Shown here piece after piece: positions 1 to 8,618 of a stretch of DNA of 64,000 nt. The notes under the pieces were generated by a model. That model made no database searches and was not told the DNA's origin. It saw nothing but the letters and a program-made list of their open reading frames with translations. How positions within the stretch are numbered: the first letter of the stretch is position 1; each line of letters starts with the position of its first letter. The position numbers and the translations under genes were made by a program. Source of the DNA: Chlorogloeopsis fritschii PCC 6912 (GTDB lineage: Bacteria; Cyanobacteriota; Cyanobacteriia; Cyanobacteriales; Nostocaceae); the NCBI RefSeq assembly GCF_000317285.1, contig NZ_AJLN01000084.1:124001-188000 (forward strand). Reading direction: 5' to 3'.

Positions 1-1013
1 ATCGAACATTCCTGTAAAATCACACCAAAATTATCCACGTCCACGCCAGATTCATAGCTGAGAATTGGAATTAAACCTGCATGAAGACAAGTCACAACTG
101 CACCAGATTGTCCCTCAGAACAAGAAGGATAAACCAGTCCTATGCAATTATTTGTAATTTCTTGAAATAGATGACTGGTAACATCTACCCAACCAACAGT
201 GTGAATATTCGGTGTTTGATACAGTTCTTTATAAAAAGCTTGAACAAAATCTTCTTCTTTGTCAACCGGGCCACATATAGTCAAATGATAGTCCGACATC
301 TGCGAAAACACTTCTAGAAGCAGATCCAAGCCTTTGTGAACCAAACCACCACTGCTGAACCATACAAAATGCTTGCGGCAAGCTTCAAAGTCTTTGTTTT
401 CTGGCCAAGGATAAACTACTGGTGTAGTGATAGGAATTGGATAGAGTGGTTTTTGAGCGTATTTGTAGGTATTAAGAGTAAACTCATTACCGAGAACAGT
501 GGCACAGTCCGCATATTCAATGGCTTGGTTAGGTGGTTCGTATCTACGAGGTTTCAGAGTAATGCCACGTCGCTGTTGTAGTGCCAAAAGCCTCTTGGCT
601 TCAGCCACATTATGAAACAAAAGATGCGCTGTATCTGCGTGAAAGATTTTGATACAATCTTTGTTTAGGTGTGGAGTGCTTCTTTGTAAATTCCAACGAG
701 TTTCAATAAAAAATGCATAATCTTTTTGCGGGATAAATACATCGTTGTCGCAACGAATCACATCCACGCAATAGCCCATTTCTAAAAAAGTTTTTGCTAT
801 TTGCAGACACTCCCAATAGTGAGTGTGGGAAATGGGAAGAGATTCATCTACTTTTAAGAGAAATGGTTCAACAATATATGAGATAACTACGTTACCTATG
901 GCACGCTGCCCTGGCTTGAGCGATACCATCATTCGTCTTTTTCTGCGAGTTTGTATTTTGCCTGCCAAAACAGTTACAGTACTTTTGACACCACTGATAA
1001 CGTTAATTTGCAT
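1..1013 (-). CDS. Glycosyltransferase family 4 (partial, C-terminus beyond the window)
   Basis: The frame opens at an ATG at 1013 and stays open for about 337 codons to the left edge, so the C-terminus is missing. A GAGG ribosome site sits five bases upstream of the ATG and an in-frame stop lies at 1095-1097. The N-terminal half contains HADTAHLLFHN and a Rossmann-like start (MQINVISG). The second half has the hallmarks of a GT-B family 4 enzyme: WFSSGGLVHKGLDLLLEVF, then ICGPVDKEEDF, then the donor-binding segment PSCSEGQSGAVVTCLHAG. Such enzymes move a sugar from a nucleotide donor to a growing glycan on the cytoplasmic face of the membrane. It is the most downstream gene seen of the minus-strand sugar locus, which suggests a role in exopolysaccharide assembly. 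The family is clear; donor and acceptor cannot be read from sequence. Confidence 0.85.
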   Translation of the reverse strand, partial: MQINVISGVKSTVTVLAGKIQTRRKRRMMVSLKPGQRAIGNVVISYIVEPFLLKVDESLPISHTHYWECLQIAKTFLEMGYCVDVIRCDNDVFIPQKDYAFFIETRWNLQRSTPHLNKDCIKIFHADTAHLLFHNVAEAKRLLALQQRRGITLKPRRYEPPNQAIEYADCATVLGNEFTLNTYKYAQKPLYPIPITTPVVYPWPENKDFEACRKHFVWFSSGGLVHKGLDLLLEVFSQMSDYHLTICGPVDKEEDFVQAFYKELYQTPNIHTVGWVDVTSHLFQEITNNCIGLVYPSCSEGQSGAVVTCLHAGLIPILSYESGVDVDNFGVILQECS

Positions 1014-1344
1014 ACACACCTCAATGACATGAATAATGAAAGTTTTGTAGAGAACTTGATTACTCAAGTGCCATTGACTGTTGTTGACGAGAACTCACAC
1101 TACAAAGATTGCGAAAATAAAATTTTCATGTCTTTTGCACAACCTTGTTGATTGCATCATTCTCAAATTATCCAATGTCAACCGATTATCACCAGACGTA
1201 ATATTTCACGCCTGGTTGAATCAGTTTTAGAATCATTGAGTTAAAGTGTTAACTTTTTTCTACAAGTCTTAAGCTAACGGCTAAAACTTTTTGAGGCTAC
1301 ACTTCTATTTTGTTGAGATTGGGGCAAGATATGAATACAACTGC
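1014..1344. other. Intergenic gap, no gene seen
   Basis: This stretch of 331 bases separates the partial glycosyltransferase from the oxidoreductase upstream of it on the same strand. I see no conserved frame, RNA gene or strong hairpin. Short frames on the plus strand lack coding character and overlap the glycosyltransferase start region. Confidence 0.5.
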
Positions 1345-2658
1345 TTACTTAACTGCTGCCAAGGGTTTAGACGAGGCAAAATAAGCGTTTTGCTCAGATC
1401 TGAGTTTGTCACAAAGTCTGCCTTGGGGTAATTCTACATCGTCGTAAGTCAGAACCCCATCCTTGGGAATATCTCGTTTGAGACGACATCCTTCGGCTAA
1501 ACCAATGGGCAGGAGGTTTTGTTCTTGAACTATTTGAGAATTTTCACACTGCCCATAGGTCATGTAGTAGCCTATGCCATCTAAAGTCTCGCCTGCTTTC
1601 AAGTCAATTTTGGCAGTAGTGACAACATCAACAACAGGAGCACCCAAAGGACTTAAGACATAATCTTTGAAGAGAACTGCGCGTGCAACAGACATTGGCA
1701 CTTCAAAATGACAAAGGTGGTAGGGAGTATAGAAGCTATAAAGAGGGCCTTCACCCAATTTGTAAAGGTTGAGGTAATGACGTTGCTTGGGATCGTCGTG
1801 ACTGGCAAATACAAATACTCCTGGCCCTGGTTTGGCTCCAACGACGTAATCAACTATTCCACCCAATTCTTTGAGTTGTTCAACGTCATACATATTAGTC
1901 ATTTCATCAACATGGCCGTTGAAGTTATATCCCAACATTCCTCTTTTGGCAACTTTCATTCCTGTGGCGTTAGCAACGATCGCCTGTTCAAAGGAAATTT
2001 TTGTGCCATCGGCGAAGCTGGTGACCATGTGGGGCTTTTGTCCCCAACGTTTAGCAAATGCTTCCTGGGTAGTTGGATTTCGATATGGATCTTGCAGCCC
2101 CTTGATGTTACCACACAACAGAGGAGTTAGACCAATGCTTTTGACAAATCGGTAGAGGTTCATTTGTACCCCTGGTTGATCGCCATCGCAAGCAGAGAGA
2201 ATAACACCTGCTTTATCAGCATACACTTTCAGAATCGGGCCAATGGTGCCGTCTAGTTCTGCATTCATCATAATCACGTGCTTGCGATTGGTGATCGCCT
2301 CCATGATTATATGCGCGCCAAATTCAACTGCACCGGTCACTTCAATTAAAGCATCGATACCCTCAGCGCGGCACAAACTGAGTGGATCTTCGGTGACTGC
2401 GTAGTTGCCATGGGTGATCGCATCTTCTAATTCAGTAACAGTGGTAGTAGCTTTAAATTCCTCAATACCTGCTTCTAAATAAGCTCTCTTCGCTGCCTCA
2501 AGATTACGGTTAGAGATGGCAACTAGCTCCATACCAGGAACAGAATTGATAATTTGATTGGCAATTCCCCGTCCCATAAAACCGGCACCAATCATACCAA
2601 CTTTAATGGGGTTACCTGCTTCGGCGCGAGCAGCTAAAGCGCGATCGACAATAATCAT
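1345..2658 (-). CDS. SAF-domain NAD(P)-dependent oxidoreductase
   Basis: The protein has an N-terminal Rossmann fold with the dinucleotide-binding loop IKVGMIGAGFMGRGIANQI (about residues 18-36), a homoserine-dehydrogenase/MocA-like middle (EVTGAVEFGAHI, CDGDQPGVQM) and a C-terminal SAF/AFP-like domain (about residues 345-425, with DLKAGETLDGIG and KDGVLTYDDVELP). Proteins of this architecture are usually annotated only as NAD(P)H-dependent oxidoreductase, and the substrate is not established to my knowledge. Position among RmlC-like, epimerase and RfbF genes suggests oxidation or reduction of a sugar intermediate. A GTG at 2661 is immediately followed by ATG at 2658. The AGGAG box lies eight bases from the ATG and only five from the GTG, so the ATG is preferred. 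Family confident, reaction unknown. Confidence 0.85.
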   Translation of the reverse strand: MIIVDRALAARAEAGNPIKVGMIGAGFMGRGIANQIINSVPGMELVAISNRNLEAAKRAYLEAGIEEFKATTTVTELEDAITHGNYAVTEDPLSLCRAEGIDALIEVTGAVEFGAHIIMEAITNRKHVIMMNAELDGTIGPILKVYADKAGVILSACDGDQPGVQMNLYRFVKSIGLTPLLCGNIKGLQDPYRNPTTQEAFAKRWGQKPHMVTSFADGTKISFEQAIVANATGMKVAKRGMLGYNFNGHVDEMTNMYDVEQLKELGGIVDYVVGAKPGPGVFVFASHDDPKQRHYLNLYKLGEGPLYSFYTPYHLCHFEVPMSVARAVLFKDYVLSPLGAPVVDVVTTAKIDLKAGETLDGIGYYMTYGQCENSQIVQEQNLLPIGLAEGCRLKRDIPKDGVLTYDDVELPQGRLCDKLRSEQNAYFASSKPLAAVK

Positions 2659-2661
2659 CAC

Positions 2662-3201
2662 CTAAACTCCTTTGTCAACTGATTATCTGGTTGTTACGGT
2701 AGCAAAATTCAAAAATTGTAGCTTCAGAAAATAACTGTGGTATTTTATAGTTTTCTACTTGTCTCCACAATATTTTGGATTTTGGTAAACTTAGGCTATT
2801 TTGCCTCTTGTGCGATGCGCTCTGAACATATTCCCATAATTTTGTTAACTATTAGTTCAAGCTGCACAAAAAGCATATTATAAATTCTGATCACTACTTC
2901 TTTGGTTTGTGCGGTTCAATACTCCTTAATTTTCTGCGATGAGTTTTCATGTAAATATCCCTCCCAATACTCTTTGAAATCTGAAAATGAGTACTGAGAG
3001 GATATGATTAGCTGCAATCACACAAATAATTGGTGCGATTATGATTAGTGAGATTTAAACTTAATTTAAATCTAAAATTGACTCACTTTAGCAAAGCTTA
3101 GTCAAAAATCTGATGATAGTTGTATTAAGATTGGCTTTTTTACAAAGTTTGTAGCCTCACCAGTCACAGTATTATTTTAGTACCTAATGCTCTGAAAATA
3201 T
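2662..3201. other. AT-rich intergenic gap of 540 bases
   Basis: No coding frame, tRNA or convincing terminator is visible. The gap lies upstream of the SAF oxidoreductase and downstream of the RmlC-like gene, both on the minus strand, so it probably carries a promoter for the oxidoreductase. I could not pick out one clear promoter. Confidence 0.4.
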
Positions 3202-3756
3202 TTAAGAAGATGCACTACCAACAGGCATCATTGTCATCAAAGGCCAATTTCTATCTTTTTCAGAAATTTCAGTTACTTCTAGAGGCCATTCAATATTAAA
3301 AAATGGGTCATCATAGCGCAAGCCTCTTTCATAACCTGGTGTGTAAAATTCGCCAACTTGATATAATACTTCGGCTCCATCAGTTAGTGCTTGATAACCG
3401 TGGGCAAACATTTCTGGTACATACAAAGCACGACGATTTTCAGCAGTTAATTCTATTCCTATATGTTGTAGAAAAGTAGGAGACTCAGGACGCATATCAA
3501 TAATTACATCATAAATAGCGCCTTGGATACAACGAATTACTTTTGTTTCCGCTGCTGGAGGAATTTGATAGTGCATTCCTCGCAGAGTTCCTTTTTTATG
3601 GTTGAAAGACAGGTTACATTGAGCAACCGTTGGCTTTAAACCATGTGCCTCAAATTCTTGAGCGCAAAAGGTACGGGCGAAGAAACCACGGTGATCGTGC
3701 TTTTCGTCCAAATCAATAATGTATGCGTCCTTAAGGTTAGTTTTGGTAAAAATCAT
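3202..3756 (-). CDS. rfbC: dTDP-4-dehydrorhamnose 3,5-epimerase family protein (RmlC-like)
   Basis: This 184-residue cupin protein has the length and motifs of the RmlC family: DHRGFFARTF near the N-terminus, the catalytic-histidine segment GTLRGMHYQ at about residues 57-65, and VPEMFAHGYQALTD near 133-146. RmlC enzymes epimerise carbons 3 and 5 of a 4-keto-6-deoxy nucleotide sugar. RmlA, RmlB and RmlD are not in the window, whereas RfbF is, so the actual substrate may be a CDP-linked keto sugar rather than dTDP-4-keto-6-deoxyglucose. That is inference from context. AGAGG lies about a dozen bases upstream of the ATG. The family call is secure; the symbol is by similarity only. Confidence 0.87.
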   Translation of the reverse strand: MIFTKTNLKDAYIIDLDEKHDHRGFFARTFCAQEFEAHGLKPTVAQCNLSFNHKKGTLRGMHYQIPPAAETKVIRCIQGAIYDVIIDMRPESPTFLQHIGIELTAENRRALYVPEMFAHGYQALTDGAEVLYQVGEFYTPGYERGLRYDDPFFNIEWPLEVTEISEKDRNWPLMTMMPVGSASS

Positions 3757-3858
3757 GATTATTTCATACCTCTATTAATTGTAGAGAAAATACTTTTTCA
3801 AAAGTATTTTAGAGCCACCTATTATCGATTATAAATAATAAGTGTACATAAGCATTAG

Positions 3859-4833
3859 CTAATTTCCTATGGATACAATACTTTCGGGGATCGCTTCTAT
3901 TCGCTTACGTGGAAACATAATTATTAAAGCTGATTTGCATACCAAACTCAAATAGGGAATAATTGTGGCGATCGCCATAATGGGCCATCTTTTCAAAGCA
4001 CCGAGGAAGACTCTCCAGTTATTTTTGAAAAAATGTTGTAAAACCAATCTGCTGCAAAACTCCTCCGAGTAACCTATTTCCATTAGTTTGAGATCAACTT
4101 CAGGTGAATATGTGTATTGCATTTGAAACAGTAATTTTGGTTTTAGCATCCAATGACTTGCGCCAAAAGCATTTTCTAGATAGACATCTTTAGAGATTTT
4201 GACATTTCCGTGAATAGCACAAAAACCAGTCAAATATACTTGTAAATCTAAGTTTTTTAAGCCATCTGGCCATTTTTGCAAGGCACTCTGTACTAACTCT
4301 GTTTTGTATATTTGAGCAGACATCAACTGGACACCAGAGCGATTTTCTTGGATACAATGCTCAAAGACTGATTTGCCATCAAGTCTTACTTCTTCGTTGA
4401 CAATGAGAAAACAACGTTGATAAATTAATTCTTTTGATACTTCATGGCGACATGAAAAATTTAATATTACTAATGATAAGTTTGCTTCTGTAGATAATAC
4501 ATCTGAAAGATAAGATATTGAATTTGCATCTATTTTATCATCATCACTAATTGTCCATACATATTTACCTGTAGCTGCATTGATGCAATAAGCAATATTT
4601 TTAATTACACCTATATTTTCGCTATTTCTATTTACTTTGACTTGAATATTACCAAGTTTATTTAACCATTTTTCAATTATTTCTTGTGTGTGATCTGGAG
4701 AGCAATTATCAGAAATGACAATTTCACACTCAGATTCAAAGCCTTTGATAGCTTTCTCAAGCCATGTTAACTGGCGATCGAGTAACTCTGCACGGTTGTA
4801 AGTAGGGATAGCAATTGTAAGTAATTTGTTCAT
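3859..4833 (-). CDS. Glycosyltransferase family 2
   Basis: The sequence begins with the GT-A fold strand MNKLLTIAIPTYNRAELLD, followed by the UDP-binding region EIVISDNCSPD and the metal-binding acidic motif TISDDDKID (DXD-like). About 324 residues, typical for a family 2 transferase, with a hydrophobic helix near the C-terminus (WPIMAIATIIPYLSLV) that may associate with the membrane. I place the start at the ATG at 4833 because the conserved fold begins there. An in-frame TTG at 4920 would add 29 residues with no family resemblance. It probably adds a sugar to the repeat unit of the polysaccharide made by this locus. Donor and acceptor unknown. Confidence 0.85.
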   Translation of the reverse strand: MNKLLTIAIPTYNRAELLDRQLTWLEKAIKGFESECEIVISDNCSPDHTQEIIEKWLNKLGNIQVKVNRNSENIGVIKNIAYCINAATGKYVWTISDDDKIDANSISYLSDVLSTEANLSLVILNFSCRHEVSKELIYQRCFLIVNEEVRLDGKSVFEHCIQENRSGVQLMSAQIYKTELVQSALQKWPDGLKNLDLQVYLTGFCAIHGNVKISKDVYLENAFGASHWMLKPKLLFQMQYTYSPEVDLKLMEIGYSEEFCSRLVLQHFFKNNWRVFLGALKRWPIMAIATIIPYLSLVCKSALIIMFPRKRIEAIPESIVSIGN

Positions 4834-4986
4834 ACTGGATGTGGTTGGATTTGCGGAAAAGTTGTTTTTGAATCTTGTAATTGCATCATTGGCTACTTTA
4901 ATTTCAATTACACTAAACAAACGATCAGTAGTAAAGTGTAGGTATTGTTTTTAGACTCCTCAAAAAATAATTCATATAGAGACAAT

Positions 4987-5010
4987 CCGAACCAAATATA
5001 TTTGATTCGG
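4987..5010. terminator. Near-perfect inverted repeat between two genes
   Basis: A 24-base palindrome with one mismatched pair (arms CCGAACCAAATA and TATTTGATTCGG) lies between the NAD epimerase, which ends at 5050 on the minus strand, and the glycosyltransferase downstream of it. It has no unpaired loop in the written form and no long T-run, so it could equally be a protein-binding site. Terminator is the weaker reading. Confidence 0.35.
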
Positions 5011-5049
5011 AATCTTTGAAGGTTTGTTGCTACCAAGAGAGCGATTTTG

Positions 5050-6078
5050 CTATTTCTTAACCCAGAAGAAATCTTGGTCAATTTGTTGGGTGCGAATTAG
5101 GTACTCTAGCTGTTTTAGACGAGTAAAGCCTCTAGAGAAGAAGGTGTCTTCTGTCATATCGATGAGGGTGAATAAATCAAATAGCTGCTTTGCACCTTGT
5201 TCGGCATTCCAATCACACTTAAATCCGGGTAGTTTTGTGTTAATTTTCTCAAAAGAAACACGATAGCTGCGATTATCTGAGCCTTGCTCACCAAAGCTTA
5301 GTTTGCATCCAGGAAAAGTGTCTGCAATAATTTCTGCGATTTCTTTGACTCGGTAGTTGTTGGTGGTATCGCCAACATTGAATATTTGGTTATGAACGAT
5401 ATCGCGTGGTGCTTCGAGAGTGCAAGCGATCGCCTTAGAAATATCTAGCGCGTGCACAAGGGGACGCCAAGGTGTACCATCACTGATCATCTTGATTTCT
5501 TTAGTAGTCCATGCCAACCCTGCCAAGTTGTTTAAAACAATATCAAAACGCATCCTGGGGGAAGCACCAAAGGCTGTGGCATTTCGCAAAAAGGTAGGAG
5601 AGAAATCGTCATCAGCTAGTGGCTTAACATCTCGCTCTACCAAAGTTTTGCATTCTGCGTAAGCTGTTTGGGGATTAACGGGTGATTCCTCAGTTACGTC
5701 TCCATCGGTAGCAACGCCGTAAACACTACACGAAGACATATAAACGAAGCGACGTACACCTGCTTCTTTTGCTAGTTTGGCAAGACGAACTGAACCCTTG
5801 TGATTAATATCGTAGGTAATATGAGGTGCGAGTTGTCCAGTCGGATCGTTGGAGAGTTCCGCCATATGAACGACTGCTTCGACACCTTGTAAATCTTCAG
5901 TAGTGATATGACGGATATCTTTATTTAAGGTTTTGGCTGTTAACTCAGTACCGTTATATAACCAACCAACTTTATAATAGCCCGTATCTACACCTATAAC
6001 TTCATGTCCCTTTTGAAGCAATAAGGGAGCTAATAATGAGCCAAGATATCCTTCTGTTCCAGTGACTAGTACTTTCAT
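5050..6078 (-). CDS. NAD-dependent epimerase/dehydratase (extended SDR family)
   Basis: The 342-residue protein starts with the extended-SDR nucleotide loop VLVTGTEGYLGS (about residues 3-14). It has the active-site serine segment YMSSCSVYG (about 114-122) and the Tyr-x3-Lys pair in TAYAECK (about 139-145), so the catalytic residues are intact. Family members interconvert or dehydrate nucleotide sugars. It is not recognisably RfbG (CDP-glucose 4,6-dehydratase), the enzyme expected after RfbF, so it may be an epimerase/reductase or a divergent dehydratase. An AAGGA box is placed about eight bases from the ATG. It lies between the LhgO-like gene and the family 2 transferase, all on the minus strand. 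Fold and catalytic machinery sure; substrate open. Confidence 0.85.
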   Translation of the reverse strand: MKVLVTGTEGYLGSLLAPLLLQKGHEVIGVDTGYYKVGWLYNGTELTAKTLNKDIRHITTEDLQGVEAVVHMAELSNDPTGQLAPHITYDINHKGSVRLAKLAKEAGVRRFVYMSSCSVYGVATDGDVTEESPVNPQTAYAECKTLVERDVKPLADDDFSPTFLRNATAFGASPRMRFDIVLNNLAGLAWTTKEIKMISDGTPWRPLVHALDISKAIACTLEAPRDIVHNQIFNVGDTTNNYRVKEIAEIIADTFPGCKLSFGEQGSDNRSYRVSFEKINTKLPGFKCDWNAEQGAKQLFDLFTLIDMTEDTFFSRGFTRLKQLEYLIRTQQIDQDFFWVKK

Positions 6079-6187
6079 TCAATATTCCTTGGTGTTGATT
6101 GGTTTAATTTAATTTCTCTTAGGATGATTTAGGTACTTGTTAACTTCTGCGGATTGTTCGCGCTAAGAATTACAAGCAACTACAAAC

Positions 6188-7399
6188 TTAAACTAGTGCA
6201 GTTTCTAGATGCTGCTGCTCAGGAATTTGCGCAACTATTGCTTTACCGATTTCAATCGAAGAAGTCGCTGCTGGAGAAGGAGCATTGCACACATGAACGG
6301 AGTTTTGCCCATGAAGAATCAAAAAGTCGTCTACTAACTTACCATCATTCATCAATGCTTGGGCACGAACTCCAGCGTGGGTAGGAACTAAATCTTCTGC
6401 TTGGACTTCGGGTATTAGTTTTTGTAAACTTCTTGTAAAAGCTGCTTTACTAAAGGAACGAACTATTTCCTTAATTCCTTCGTCGGAATGTTTTGCTGCT
6501 AGTTTCCAAAACCCCGCATAAGTCATAACTTCAGCAAAATCACGCAAGTCAAAGTCTGTTTTATTATATCCTTCGCGCTTGAGGCTAAGAACAGCATTTG
6601 GCCCGGCATGAACGCTACCATCAATCATGCGGGTAAAGTGCACGCCCAAGAAGGGAAATTCTGGATTAGGAACGGGGTAAATCAAGCCCTTTACTAAATA
6701 GCGCTTTTCGGGCGTGAGTTCGTAATATTCTCCTCGAAAAGGAACTATTTTTGCTTGTGGATCGACTTTGCCTAATTTGGCAACGCGATCGCTGTGCAAT
6801 CCAGCACAATTGACAACAAAGCGAGCTTCAAAAGTGCCGTTATTTGTTTCCAGTATCTGAGTATTGCTACTAGTAACTATTTTTTCAACTTTGGTATTGA
6901 GTCGCAGTTCTCCTCCCTGCTGTGCAATTATTTGAGCATATTTTTCGCAAACTTGCTTATAATTTACAATACCTGTTGAAAGTACATAAATTCCACCTAC
7001 ACACCTGACATGAGGCTCAATTTCCTTAACTTCTTCAGGGCTGATTCTTTTAATCTCTATACCATTTTCTAAACCACGCTTATAAAGGTTCTCTAAACGT
7101 GGTAATTCTTCTTCTTCTGTGGCAACAATTACCTTACCACAAACTTCATAATCAATTCCATGTTCTTGGCAGAATTCTACCATTGAACGGCAACCGTCAC
7201 GGCAAAACTTAGCTTTAAAACTTCCTGGCTTGTAGTAAATACCAGAGTGAATGACACCGCTATTATTGCCAGTTTGGTGGAATGCCCATTTACTTTCTTT
7301 TTCTAGTACTAAAATCCGCGCATGAGGATAGCGTTTACCTAAAGCCATGCCAGTGGAAAGACCGACAATTCCTCCACCTATAATTGCAAAATCGTACAT
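6188..7399 (-). CDS. lhgO: L-2-hydroxyglutarate oxidase-like FAD protein (LhgO family)
   Basis: The protein has the FAD-binding motif FAIIGGGIVGLSTGMALG at the extreme N-terminus, then FHQTGNNSGVIHSGIYY and CRDGCRSMVEFC, which are characteristic of LhgO/YgaF. It ends with THAGVRAQALMNDGKLVDDF and SPAATSSIEIG, typical of the DAO superfamily C-terminus. The 403-residue length fits. LhgO oxidises L-2-hydroxyglutarate to 2-oxoglutarate with electrons to quinone. Here it lies between rfbF and a sugar epimerase, so either it acts on a 2-hydroxy acid or uronate made in the sugar pathway, or it is a housekeeping repair enzyme caught in the cluster. From memory a similar protein sits in heterocyst polysaccharide islands. 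Family confident, substrate uncertain. Confidence 0.82.
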   Translation of the reverse strand: MYDFAIIGGGIVGLSTGMALGKRYPHARILVLEKESKWAFHQTGNNSGVIHSGIYYKPGSFKAKFCRDGCRSMVEFCQEHGIDYEVCGKVIVATEEEELPRLENLYKRGLENGIEIKRISPEEVKEIEPHVRCVGGIYVLSTGIVNYKQVCEKYAQIIAQQGGELRLNTKVEKIVTSSNTQILETNNGTFEARFVVNCAGLHSDRVAKLGKVDPQAKIVPFRGEYYELTPEKRYLVKGLIYPVPNPEFPFLGVHFTRMIDGSVHAGPNAVLSLKREGYNKTDFDLRDFAEVMTYAGFWKLAAKHSDEGIKEIVRSFSKAAFTRSLQKLIPEVQAEDLVPTHAGVRAQALMNDGKLVDDFLILHGQNSVHVCNAPSPAATSSIEIGKAIVAQIPEQQHLETALV

Positions 7400-7510
7400 T
7401 GGTAGAATTGCCTTTGTTAAAACAATAAAGGAAATTTAAGCGACGAAAAATGAGTTAGTAGTTCAATTTATCTCATCACTAACTAGTAACTCTCTAGCTA
7501 GATTTATAGG

Positions 7511-8284
7511 CTACCATGCTTTCCAAGGAGCTGTTCCACTCTTCCATAGCTCCTCTAAATAATTTTTATCCCTTAATGTATCCATTGGTTGCCAAAAACC
7601 ATTATGTTTAAAGGCAGATAGCTGTTGCATTTCCGCAAGTTTTTCTAGTGGTTCTTTTTCCCAAACACAAGAATCATCTGGGATGAGATTAATTACTTCA
7701 GGCTCTAAAACAAAATAACCACCATTAATCCAGGCACCATCTCCTTCTGGTTTTTCCTTAAAGCTGGTGATTGTAGTTTGTTCTTGTCCTAAGATAATTG
7801 CACCAAAGCGTCCTGGTGGTTGAACAGCAGTAAGGGTTCCTAAAGTCTTTTGTTCTTGATGAAATTTAATAAGTTCTGTGATATTGACATTACATACACC
7901 ATCACCATAGGTAAAACAGAAAGTTTCGTTGCCAATATGATCCTTAACTCGTTTTAACCTTCCGCCAGTCATGGTGTTATCACCTGTATCTACCAAAGTT
8001 ACGCGCCAGGGTTCAGCATAACCTGAATGTACGCTCATTTGGTTAAAGCGCATATCGAATGTCACATCTGACATATGCAAGAAGTAGTTGGCAAAATACT
8101 CCTTGATGACGTATCCTTTATAACCGCAGCAAATGATGAAGTCATTAATACCGTGGGCAGAATAAATCTTCATGATGTGCCATAAAATTGGCTTACCGCC
8201 AATTTCAACCATAGGCTTTGGTCTGACACTAGTTTCCTCACTTAGTCGTGTCCCCAATCCCCCAGCCAAAATCACTGCTTTCAT
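7511..8284 (-). CDS. rfbF: Glucose-1-phosphate cytidylyltransferase
   Basis: This 257-residue enzyme carries the nucleotidyltransferase signature [18 protein letters not shown] with [12 protein letters not shown], and the family-specific segments [31 protein letters not shown] and [18 protein letters not shown]. RfbF makes CDP-glucose from CTP and glucose 1-phosphate, the entry step to CDP-linked dideoxy and branched sugars of surface polysaccharides. It is the first gene of the minus-strand run that continues through the FAD oxidase and epimerase (gaps of about 110 bases), so the promoter should lie between 8285 and 8618. The next enzyme of the classical pathway, RfbG, is not visible in the window. 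Confidence 0.95.
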   Translation of the reverse strand: MKAVILAGGLGTRLSEETSVRPKPMVEIGGKPILWHIMKIYSAHGINDFIICCGYKGYVIKEYFANYFLHMSDVTFDMRFNQMSVHSGYAEPWRVTLVDTGDNTMTGGRLKRVKDHIGNETFCFTYGDGVCNVNITELIKFHQEQKTLGTLTAVQPPGRFGAIILGQEQTTITSFKEKPEGDGAWINGGYFVLEPEVINLIPDDSCVWEKEPLEKLAEMQQLSAFKHNGFWQPMDTLRDKNYLEELWKSGTAPWKAW

Positions 8285-8618
8285 GCAATTGCCTCGGATT
8301 TTTATAAGTATTTAATGATTGTTTGACTGCATCTACACTTAAATGAAGCAAATATTGATTGCTAAATTTCTCAAGTATATAATTTAAACGTATTTGTGCT
8401 AATTATTATGAAGGTCAAGTAAAAAAACTTTCTTGGACTGTAAAAAGATTAAAAAGTTTAAAAATAAAGAGACCTTTAATTTTCAATAGCAAATACATAT
8501 ATAACAAAGTAGCTAGCTTAAATTTCAGGTGTGTTGAGTAGTATCGCTCTCCCTTAATTTAGAATCAACTAGCTACTAGATATAATATATAATTTGCTAT
8601 TTGCGTTTCTACTTTGCT
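8285..8618. other. Intergenic region upstream of rfbF
   Basis: This AT-rich stretch of 334 bases lies upstream of rfbF and downstream of the kinase/TPR gene, both on the minus strand. It must hold the end of the upstream unit and probably the start of the sugar locus. I see no clear hairpin or promoter that I would defend. Confidence 0.4.

Noticed and set aside
5050-6078. CDP-glucose 4,6-dehydratase (rfbG)
   Set aside because: The protein has SDR motifs but not the RfbG-type N-terminus or length, so the specific call is not supported.
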